Shown: in pieces, positions 1 through 8,190 of the stretch
How positions within the stretch are numbered: the first letter of the stretch is position 1
How the letters are laid out: each line of letters starts with the position of its first letter
Source of the DNA: Parvularia atlantis
Taxonomy: Eukaryota > Opisthokonta > Rotosphaerida
Reading direction: 5' to 3'
Length of the DNA: 18,214 bases
Assembly (NCBI GenBank): GCA_943704415.1
Contig: CALSCO010001664.1
Location: 1 to 18,214, forward strand
Made by a program: the position numbers and the translations under genes
Notes under the pieces: model-generated
Databases searched by the model: none
Told to the model about the DNA's origin: nothing
The model's input: the letters and a program-made list of their open reading frames with translations, nothing else

Positions 1-114
1 CAGGCCGGGCTCGGTGGCGACAGCTCGTGGGAGCCGCGCACCCACCCAGAGTACCAGCTGCGCGCGACCGAGTACTCGCTCGCCTTCACCCTCACCCCAT
101 ACACCACCGCCTGA
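1..114 (+). CDS. Beta-galactosidase (glycoside hydrolase family 2), C-terminal end only
   Basis: Only the last 37 codons and the TGA stop (112-114) are inside the window; the gene continues to the left. Frame 1 reads QAGLGGDSSW, then HPEYQL, and ends SLAFTLTPYTTA. The G-x-GGD-SW ... HPEY ... FTL-P pattern is what I know from the end of the large GH2 beta-galactosidases (LacZ/Lac4 'small chain' domain), a beta-sandwich that completes the enzyme hydrolysing terminal beta-galactosides. The family call rests on this short signature alone. Bases 1-3 (cag) could also be the end of an intron, so the first codon is uncertain. The gene converges on the TCP11-family gene with 81 bp between stop codons. 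Confidence 0.7.
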   Translation, partial: QAGLGGDSSWEPRTHPEYQLRATEYSLAFTLTPYTTA

Positions 115-195
115 CACTGCTCTCCCGTGTCTGTCCTTTTTGCTTGCGCCTTTCGTCCGTTTGCTGTCGGGTCCTGCTGTTCGCGTACGTACACA

Positions 196-2968
196 TCATG
201 ACAAGAGCTGCTCAAAGACGGGCGCCCAGACGGCGAGCTGGTGCCGGGCCAGGCGCTGCAGCACCGCGGCCGTGTCGCGCAGCTCGCGCTCGCACCGCCC
301 GCCAGTCCACGCCGCGCCTGTGCCGTTGACGAGCGCCCGCAGCGAAGCGACGCAGCGGCCGCGCCACAGCCGGAACACGGGGTCCTCGTCGCGCGAGAGC
401 GCCGCGCTAGCCATCTGCTCGAGCCAGGCGGCTTGCGCGCCGGCGAGTGCGGGCCGTACGCGCTCACGCAGCGCGGCGTTGACGGCTGCCACCAGGTGCC
501 CGGCGAGCTGGGTAGTGCGCGGGGCGCCAATGAGCGTTCTGCCCGCCTGCGATCGCAGCACACGCACGTCGGGTAGCGTCAGGTCGTCCGAGCGGAGGCG
601 TGCGGCGAGCGAGGCCTGGCAGCCGTCGAGCAGCGCGCCGGCGTCGCTGGCGGCGATCTCGACCGGCAGCACGCGTGACACGAGCGAGAGCAGCGTCAAG
701 AGCGCGACGATCTCCTGCAGCGCGTTCTGCACCGCAAACAGCCGTGCCGCGTCGAATGCGAGTGTCTCGGGCGCGATGGCGGGCGCGGGCACCGTGCCGA
801 CGACGAGCCGCACCAGCCCCTCGCGCACGGTCGCCGCGACGCCGCCCTCGGCCTGCCGCGCCTCGTTGAGCCACGCGACGGTGCGCGGCAGGTGCCGGCG
901 TAGCTGCTCTGCGTCGTGCGCGTCGTCGTCGTCGTCGGCCGCCAGGCCTGCGCGGCGCAACACCGTCGCGCGCTCATGGGCCGCGCCGTGCTGTGCAATT
1001 GCGCGCAGTCAGTGCAACGACGTTCAAAGCAGCAGGAGAGCACGCACCCGCGCCACGACCGGCTGCACCGTGCGCAAGTGAAAATTGACCCGGTCGACGT
1101 GCATGCACGCGAGCAGGTGCGCGAGCTCGTCGGCCACGGTCTGCTCGGCGCCCTCCGCGTCGAGACGCGCACGCAGCCGGGCGATCGCCGGGTCGCGCAC
1201 GGGCGCGCACAGCTGCGCCATGAGTGCGAGGACTGTGGCGAGGGCGGCGCGGCGCCCGCTGTGCTGCGCGGTCGCGAGGCGCTCGGCGATGTCGAGCTGC
1301 ACGGCGGGCGAGTCGACGAGCGCGACGAGGCGGTCGCCGATGGTCGCGGCGTCGGCGGCGTCCGGCGAGGCGGCAGCAAGAGAATCAGGCAGGCGAAAGG
1401 CCGGGTCGAGCAGCATCTCGTGCACCTGTAGCGCGCGCGAGCGAGCGGTCGATCAGCAGCTAGGGCGAACGCGATCAGCGAGCAAGCACCAGCGTCTCCT
1501 TCCACGCGGGCGAGGCGTCGGCGTCGAGCCGGTCGAGCGCTGACTGCAGGCGTCGCATGTCGCTCGCGTCTGACTGGAGGGCGCGGTCGGTGCGTTGGAC
1601 GGCCGCGTCACCGCCGAGGACGCGCAGCTGGCTGCGAAGGCGCTCGCACTCTGCGTCGATCTGGGGCAGGTAGACGTCATCGCGGTGCGGGCTGCGGCGC
1701 ACGAGCTCGCGCATTGCGTGGAGGTCATCGAGGTGGTGCGAGACGCGCGCGATCAGCTGCTGCGCGTCCTGTGCGCGTCGTCGTCGCCGTCGGGTAAGCG
1801 CTGAGATGGAAGAGGTGCAGATGTGACCCCGCGCACCTGCGCCCGCCACTGCTCAAAGACGAGCACGTACGTGTTGAGCGCAGCCACGAAGCCCTGCATC
1901 GACTGGTACGCGCTGGCCGCACCCGCTTGGGCCATCCACTTGTGCAGCCGCGCGAGCATGCGCGCCGCCTGCGCCGCGACCTCGACCTCGGCCGGGCCGT
2001 GCGGGTCGCTGAGCACGTCGCCGGGGAGGCCGACGACGAGCAGGGCCGAGAGCACGACGCGTGTGTAGCGCACGCCGCGCCGGCGCACGAAGATGGACGA
2101 CGCCTTGGCGACCTTGGCCGCGCGATCAGCACTGAGCAGCTCACGGCAGCGCGCAGCACACCCGGCGCAGCAGGTCCGACACGGCGCGCACGACGTCCGG
2201 GCGCGCCACCAGCGCCGATGCACGCTCAAAGCCGAGGGCGGCGGCGTGCTTGGGCGTGAGGCGCAGCGCGGCGACGCGGGCGATGAGTGGTGCCAAGGTG
2301 CGGCGGCGCCACCAGGCCTGGATCTTGACGGCGGCGGGCAGGCGCGCGCGGCGCTCGGCGAGGCGGCGGCGCTGCACGGCCTGCGAGCGCAGGTCGAGCT
2401 GGATGCGGCGGGCGAGGCGCTGCTGCGTGTCGCGCGCGCGCTGGGCCGAGCACACGTTGCGCGCGTGGTCGACGGACCGTGCCCAGTGCTCGACGCTCTG
2501 CGCGTCGTCGTGAGTGCGCATCCGCACGTTCGCGGGCAGCGCGCACCCGCCGCAGCAGCTGCTCGCGCTTGGCCGCTGCGTCGCGCAGCTGCGCCGCCAG
2601 CGCCTCCTTGCCGCTTGCCGAGAGCGTCTGGGAGCGGCAGCGCGCCTGCGCCGCGACGCACTTGGCGTGCTGCACATGCAGCGCCCACTTGGCGCGCCGG
2701 TCGTGCAGCAGCGCCGTGCGCTTGGCCTCGGCCGCCGACAGCCGCGCGTCCTGCGAGCGGTGTGCCGTGCGGCGTGCGGCGTGCGGCGTCAGTGGCCGCG
2801 TCGTGCACTGCCTGCTGCCCGCCAACGCACCAGCTCGGCCAGGACGCCCGCGGCGCCGTCGCCATCGCCGCCGCCACCACCAAAGTTGCTGACGGGGAAG
2901 CCGGGCCAGGCGCCGGCGGGCGACGCGGCCGGGCTGAAGGGCACGAAGGCCCAGAAGGCGGCGGGCAT
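196..2968 (-). CDS. TCP11/SOK1-family protein with N-terminal IQ motif
   Basis: Seven exons close one frame of 801 aa: 2968-2831, 2750-2547, 2497-2162, 2112-1837, 1768-1490, 1425-1048, 990-196. All six introns (49-80 nt) fall between codons (phase 0). The protein starts [11 protein letters not shown]. An Arg/Ala-rich helical stretch follows, with an IQ calmodulin-type motif ([12 protein letters not shown], about residues 170-180). The rest matches the TCP11 fold: [24 protein letters not shown] and the strongly typical [15 protein letters not shown] in exon 6. TCP11 proteins include yeast SOK1 and animal TCP11/TCP11L, which are linked to cAMP/PKA signalling; the biochemical role here is unknown. 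The start was chosen because it is the ATG that opens into exon 1 just before a GTGCGT donor. The acceptor of intron 3 is ambiguous by 9 nt (exon 4 could begin at 2103). The promoter is shared with the tRNA and kynureninase genes. Confidence 0.83.
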
Positions 2969-3066
2969 TCAGTCGCGTTGACGTGGCAGTTGGAGCAAAG
3001 TATGACAGGCGGACGCGCGCACGTGACGGTGCGCACCTATGCGCCATCGCGGTCACCGACGGGGAC

Positions 3067-3168
3067 GCGGCGGTGGCGCAATGGATAGCGCGTCTGACTT
3101 CTACGCCCTATGTTTTTGCATGGGGCGGCGTCATCAGAAGGCTGCGAGTTCGAGTCTCGCCCGTCGTA
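3067..3168 (+). tRNA. tRNA-Arg (anticodon UCU) with a 29-nt intron
   Basis: All four arms fold. The acceptor stem is 3067-3073 with 3161-3167 (two G-U pairs) and the discriminator is A3168. The D stem is GCGC 3076-3079 with 3088-3091 around AATGGATA. The anticodon stem is TCTGA 3093-3097 with TCAGA 3134-3138. The T arm is GCGAG TTCGAGT CTCGC, 3144-3160. The anticodon TCT is at 3100-3102, followed by A3103. The intron 3104-3132 begins in the canonical place, one base after the anticodon, leaving a mature tRNA of 73 nt before CCA addition. It decodes AGA, which should be a rare codon in this GC-rich genome. The GTGGCGCAATGGATAGCGC start is characteristic of eukaryotic tRNA-Arg(UCU). Confidence 0.93.
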
Positions 3169-3181
3169 GCCGACTTTGTCC

Positions 3182-3190
3182 TTTTTTTTT
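3182..3190 (+). terminator. RNA polymerase III terminator of the tRNA gene
   Basis: A run of nine T residues starts 13 bases after the discriminator base of the tRNA, as expected for Pol III termination. It is followed directly by a C-run and a pyrimidine-rich tract that must also serve as promoter or 5' UTR of the kynureninase gene, whose ATG is only 31 bases further on. Confidence 0.85.
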
Positions 3191-3221
3191 CCCCCCCCTC
3201 CTCCTCGTTCGTTGCTCGATC

Positions 3222-5247
3222 ATGGAGCAGCGCCTGCGCGCCGTGGCCGGCCCCAGTGCCGCCGCCGTGCCGCTCGCCACGCCCGCGGGCGCCGCCGCGC
3301 TCGACGCCGCCGACGCGCTGCGCGGGCTGCGCGCCGCCTTCGCCCTGCCGACGCGCGGCTCGGTCGCGCCCGACACCGCGCCGGCGGCCGAGCGTGACGC
3401 GCCGACCGTGTACCTCTGCGGCAACTCGCTCGGGCTGCAGCCGCGGGCCGCGCGCCAGCTCGTGCTGGAGGAGATGGACGTCTGGGCGCAGCGGTGCGTG
3501 TGGCGCCGTCCCTGTTGGCGCCATATCCCGCCTCGTGGTCTCACGCACGTTCGCGGACGCGGCCAGCGGCGTCAACGGGCACTTTGACCACCCCGAGGGC
3601 CGGCCGTGGGTCGCGATCGACGAGACGGTCGTGGGCAAGATGGCACGCGTCGTTGGCGCCGAGGCCGAGGAGGTCGCCGTGATGAACTCGCTCACGGTCA
3701 ACTTGCACCTGCTCATGGTGCCCTTCTACCGCCCCACGGCTGCGCGCTACAAGATCCTCTTTGAGGAGAAGGCCTTCCCGTCGGACCACGTGCGTCTTGC
3801 CCTGCCTGGATCGATTGCTTGATGGCTGGCTGACTGGGCACGGCACACGGCACTCGACACCTGGCATTGGCTGGGCACGGCACACACGACATGGCACTCG
3901 GCACACACGGCACACGGCATCGCACACACCGCACACGCCGTGCAGTACGCACTCGAGTCGATCGCACGCTTCCACGGCCACGACCCCGCCGATGCCCTCG
4001 TCCTCGTCAGTCCCCGCGCCGGCGAGCGCACGCTCCGCACCGAGGACATCCTCAAGAAGATCGACGTGCGCACTGCCTCCCCCCCGGTGCGCTTCGACTG
4101 ACGCGCGCGCGTGCGCCCGCAGGAGCACGGCGAGACCGTGGCCGTCGTTATCTTCTCTGGCGTGCAGTACTACACCGGGCAGTTCTTCGACATCAAGACC
4201 ATCACCGCGCACGCCCACACCAAGGGCTGCGTCGTCGGCTGGGACCTCGCGCACGCCGTCGGCAACGTCCCGCTGTGGCTGCACGACTGGGAGGTCGACT
4301 TTGCGTGCTGGTGCACGTACAAGGTCCGTGCGCGCCTTGCTCGCACACACACACACACACACACGTGCTGACGCAAGGCACGCAGTACCTCAACTCGGGC
4401 CCGGGCAGCATCGGCGGCGCGTTCGTGCACAAGAAGCACGGCAAGAGCCAGGACCGCCCGCGGTGCGCCTTGCTGAGCGCGCGTAGCACACGCGCACGGT
4501 GCTGACGGACGCGCAGGCTCGCCGGATGGTGGGGTCACGACAAGGTCACACGCTTCAAGATGGACAATTGTGGGCGCTGCGCGCCCCTCCGCATCGTCAC
4601 GCGCTGACCATGCCTCCCGCAAACAGGCTTCGTGCCGATGTCCGGTGCGGCCGGCTTCCAGCTGTCCAACCCGTCTGTGCTCAACACGGTGTGCCTGCTG
4701 GCCTCGCTGAACGTGTTTGAGCAGGTGCGCGCCTCGCGTGCGTGGCCGCGCACGTCCAGCTGACCGCGACTGCGCGCGAAAAAGACGACGATGACCGAGC
4801 TGCGCGCCAAGTCAGAGCTGCTGACGGGCTACTTGGAGCTGCTGCTGCAAGACGTCGTGCTGTGCGACTTTGCTCGATCCGCGCATGGCAGCCTGCTGAT
4901 ACCTTGTACGCGTGCGTGCAGCAAGGATTTCCCTGGCGTGTTCACCATCCTCACGCCGACCGACGTCGCCCAGCGCGGCTGCCAGCTCTCGCTTCTGTTC
5001 ACGTCCGGCAACGTTAACGCACTGCACCGCGACATCGAGGCCGAGGGTGCGCGGCCTGCGCGCCTCTGCCCCCGCGTGCTTTGCTGACGGTCGCGCAGGC
5101 GTCATCTGTGACAAGCGCGAGCCGGACGTGCTCCGCATCGCGCCCGTGCCGCTCTACAACAGCTTCGGCGATGTGCAGCGCTTCGTCGAGATCCTTGCGA
5201 CGGTGCTGAGGCGCCACGCGGCCGCCGCAAGCGCGGGGTCGGCTTGA
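3222..5247 (+). CDS. BNA5: Kynureninase
   Basis: PLP enzyme of the kynurenine (tryptophan to NAD) pathway, normally cytosolic; it cleaves kynurenine or 3-hydroxykynurenine to (3-hydroxy)anthranilate plus L-alanine. Ten exons close one frame of 464 aa, the usual length: 3222-3493, 3567-3789, 3946-4065, 4123-4323, 4386-4462, 4517-4569, 4627-4724, 4785-4861, 4922-5046, 5099-5247. Visible landmarks are [65 protein letters not shown] (K272 is the Schiff-base lysine, the last codon of exon 4), RLAGWWGH and [14 protein letters not shown]. The start ATG is 53 bp after the tRNA. Intron 2 is unusually long (156 nt) and repetitive; intron 8 (60 nt) is stop-free and frame-neutral. It converges on the ADCK2-type gene (104 bp between stops). 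Confidence 0.96.
3790..3945 (+). repeat. CACGG/CACAC-rich degenerate repeat in kynureninase intron 2
   Basis: From about 3835 to 3941 the intron is built from GGCACAC, CACGG and GGCACT units. A 14-base direct repeat TGGGCACGGCACAC occurs at 3835-3848 and 3872-3885. This is by far the longest intron in the gene. The only CTGAC-type branch site I see is near its 5' end (3830-3834), more than 100 nt from the acceptor at 3945. The exons on both sides join in frame, so I keep it as one intron. Confidence 0.6.
4344..4364 (+). repeat. (CA)n microsatellite in kynureninase intron 4
   Basis: About ten CA units lie inside the 62-nt intron 4324-4385, just upstream of the branch-like GTGCTGACG. It is likely variable in length between strains and takes up a third of the intron. 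Confidence 0.85.
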
Positions 5248-5351
5248 TTGCTACGCCCACTTTGTGTTGGTTACCGATCTTGAGCTAGCGGCGCACGCGC
5301 TTTGTCGGGACTGTGCCGCATTCTGCTATGTACAGCGTATCGTGCGCGCGC

Positions 5352-7950
5352 TCACAGGACGTCGGGCGTGTTGGCGATCGTGTGGTACGCGCGCAGGGCC
5401 CACTCACGCAGGCGGAGCATGACGTTGGCCCTGCGGTCGCCGTTAGCCGCTGCGATTCGCGGGTGGCGCGAGGGCGAGCGCACCCGGGCGCGTAGAGGAT
5501 GTAGTCTGGGTGGACCTTGCGCAGGATCGGGATCGCGGCCGAGAAGATGTCGACGTTCGGATCGAGCCGTCGCCCGAGACCCTCAAGGATGGCGATGCCC
5601 ATGACGAGGTTGGTGAAGTTGCTGCACTCGCGCGGGACACAGCACGTGAGCGTCTACCGCCAGCGGTTGACGAGCGCGCGCGCGCACGTTTCGATGCGGA
5701 TGTGGTGCTTGCGCACGAGCGACATGACCTCCTCCAGCACCTTGCCGACGTCGACAATCTCGAGGCGGAATGTCGCCGTCTGCACCTGCTTCACCAGTTC
5801 ATTCATGCGGTTGATGAAGCCCTCCGGGTCGACGACGTGCTTCTTGCCGCTACACGCACGCAGCGTGTCAGCCAGACGCAACTACCGCAAGCGTTTGTAC
5901 GCACCGCGACCGGTCGATCATGAGCTCACCAGCGCGCCGCCCGTTGCCGATCGCCACGGCCGAGAACAGCTCGATAAAGTTGCGCCGGTCAATGTCGCTC
6001 AGCTCGGTCACGAGGCCCGCGTCAAGGAAGATGACTTGCAGCGGCTGCGGGTCTGGCGACGCGGCTCAACGTCAGCCGATGCGTACGCACGCTGACCGTG
6101 CGCACCGTCGCGTCGCCCAATGCGGACCATGATGTTGCCGGGGTGCAGGTCGGCGTGCTGTTCGACCGACGGCGTGGGTAAATAGCGACCACACTCCTGC
6201 ACGAGGCGCGCCGCACGATAAAATTGTCCTGCAGGACCATCTTCAAGAACGACGTGAGGCCGGTCTTGGCAATGCGCGAGTTGTGGATGCCGGCCTGCTG
6301 CCGGAGGAACACGCTCACGGGCACGCCCTCCTCGTACGTCTCCATGAGCACGCGCTCGCTCACCCACCTGCGCGGCGCGGCGTGCCGGTCGCGCGGCCGC
6401 AAGCACAGCGGGCATGTGCGCGCGCACGGCCAGACGGGGCGCGGGAAGACTACCTGCGGGAACTTTGCAAAGTTGCGCGCGAAGCGGTCGAGCTGGTAGC
6501 CCTCGCGCCGCAGGTCGAGCTGCGACTGCATGGCCTGCGCGACGCGAGCCGTGAGCATCGCTCCGCACACTGGGCGGGTGCGCACGTCGGCAAAGTTGTC
6601 GACGACGTCCGGGAACGACAGCCACTCGAACGACGGCAGCAGGCCGTGCACAAGCGCCGCAACGATGTGCATCAGACGGATGTCTCTTCTGCGCAGCGGC
6701 CAAGGTGGGTAAGCGCGGCTCGAGGCGCGTGGCGGTGCAAGCGCACCTAATGATCGTCTCAACGTACGGGTGGCGCACCTTGACCGCGACGGTCGTGTGG
6801 TTGTCTGACCCGTCCGCGGCACGCAGCACGGCCCGGTACACCTGCATGGCGCGGCGCGTGCGTGTCAGCATGGCGAAGCAGCTGCACAGCGTGCGTGCGC
6901 ACCTGCGCGATGCACCCAGACCCGACGGGCGTCGGCTGAAACGACACAAACGCGTCCTCGAGCGCGCAGCCAAAGTCTTCCTGGATGATGCGCTGCGGGC
7001 ACACACGCACACATCAACTTTGTCGCGGGCGAGCGCCAGCCGCGGCATGGCGCGCACCTTGGTGTACGCGAGCGAGTGCGCCTTGACGCCCTCGTGCAGC
7101 TTGGACAGCTCTGTGCACAGCTCGGGCGGCAGGATGTCTGGCCGCGTCGCACCCCACTGGCCTGCACCCGCGGCCCGCATCAGCCCTTGGCCGTGTGCCT
7201 TTGCTGCGTCGCACACCGAGCTTGATGAAGGTGGGCCCGCACCACTGCAGCGTGCGGACGATGCTCTGCGGCGCCGCGCCGTGTTCACGCGCTGGCACGT
7301 CGCGCAGCACCGAGCCGACGTACCCTGTACAGCACGGGGTGCCATCGCCCGTCCTGCGTCGTGAGCAGGTACAGCGTGACGGTGGGCAGGATGAGCACGA
7401 AGATGATGCGCAGGCCCTGGGCTGGCGATGGGCGTGAAGCGTGAAGCGTGAGCCGCAGACAGCTGGGCGCAATGCCGCACCGAGCGTCGCGATCCAGTCC
7501 ACGACCCACCACGCCGCGTACGCCGCGCGCTGCATCCACACGACGACGACGGGCGCGCGCGCGTTGGCCGTGAGCGCCTGCACCTTCACCGCGAGGTTGA
7601 GCCGCGGCGTCGCCTCCACCGTCCGCGCCGTCGCCGCCGCCGTTGCCGCCGTTGCCGCTGCTGCCGCCGCCGCGACTGCCCGCACGGCCGGCACCGTCGC
7701 TGTCAGCAGCGCCGTCGACGCCGCGGTGCCCGCGCGCGCTGCGGCTCGCGATACACGACGTCAGCTCACGTGCGCCGCCTGCGACCTCGGGTGACGCACC
7801 AGCCGCTGCCGCCGCCGTCACACCGCCGCCGCCGCCGCCCCCCGCCGCCGCCGTGAGCACGACGGTCGCAGCCGCCGTCGCCGTCCCGCGCGCAGGCCGC
7901 GCCGCCGCCGCCACTGGCGCCGCCGTGCGCCGCGCGACGCCGCGCCACAT
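5352..7950 (-). CDS. ABC1/ADCK2-family (Cqd1-type) mitochondrial atypical kinase
   Basis: Fifteen exons close one frame of 604 aa: 7950-7800, 7738-7481, 7421-7324, 7265-7217, 7161-7058, 6992-6903, 6841-6747, 6688-6586, 6534-6428, 6367-6217, 6157-6106, 6052-5905, 5849-5658, 5621-5484, 5430-5352. The N-terminus MWRGVARRTAAPVAAAARPA is a good mitochondrial targeting peptide; a hydrophobic segment (LRIIFVLILPTVTLYLLT, about 140-158) follows. UbiB/ABC1 signatures are present in order: KLGQ (184-187), GSGCIAQ in place of an Ala-rich loop, VAVK with K271, QLDLR (321-325), HADLHPGN (403-410) and FLDAG, where DAG replaces the DFG motif. GSGC plus LDAG point to the ADCK2/yeast Cqd1 clade, thought to act on coenzyme Q distribution at the mitochondrial inner membrane, rather than to Coq8. 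The junction of exons 2 and 3 has an alternative solution. The promoter is shared with the OSBP gene. Confidence 0.92.
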
Positions 7951-8067
7951 CGCTGTCACGCTTCCAACCCGGGTGAAGTGAATCTGTCATGCTGCACGGA
8001 AAACGGCCGGAAAAAGCGCGGAGCTCGCTTCGTTCGTCTCGCTCGTCGTGCGCACTGCCGCCTGCTT

Positions 8068-8142
8068 GCTGTGCCGCCTGCTTGCTGTGCTGCTGGTGCT
8101 GCTGATGCTGCTGGTGCTGCTGGTGCTGCTGGTGCTGCGCTC
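8068..8142 (+). repeat. Tandem duplication and CTG/GGT-rich repeat in the ADCK2-OSBP divergent region
   Basis: The unit GCCGCCTGCTTGCTGT is present twice in tandem (about 8067-8098) and runs into repeated GCTGCTGGT units up to about 8140. The tract lies in the 240 bp between the divergent starts at 7950 (-) and 8191 (+). On the + strand it lies inside a short ORF beginning at 8105 and inside a possible intron 8048-8183 of the OSBP gene. Confidence 0.75.
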
Positions 8143-8190
8143 GTCCGGCAACGTTGGACGACTGACGCGCCCGTATCCGACAGACGCCCT

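Noticed and set aside
14-1081. 355-aa + strand open frame covering the TCP11 gene's 3' half
   Set aside because: It is antisense to exons with clear TCP11 motifs, its composition is Arg/Ser/Ala noise, and it has no recognisable domain. In GC-rich DNA, antisense frames are often stop-free.
1753-3036. 427-aa minus-strand open frame as a single gene
   Set aside because: Only its last ~90 codons are real (TCP11 exon 4). Upstream, the coding frame changes at each intron, and the true start is the ATG at 2968.
2983-3822. Continuous + frame running from the tRNA into kynureninase exon 2
   Set aside because: It translates the tRNA and part of an intron. Only 3567-3789 of it is coding, joined by splicing to exon 1 in another frame.
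8068-8142. CRISPR-like or minisatellite array
   Set aside because: The units are short, contiguous and degenerate with no spacers; this is ordinary tandem duplication plus CTG-type microsatellite.
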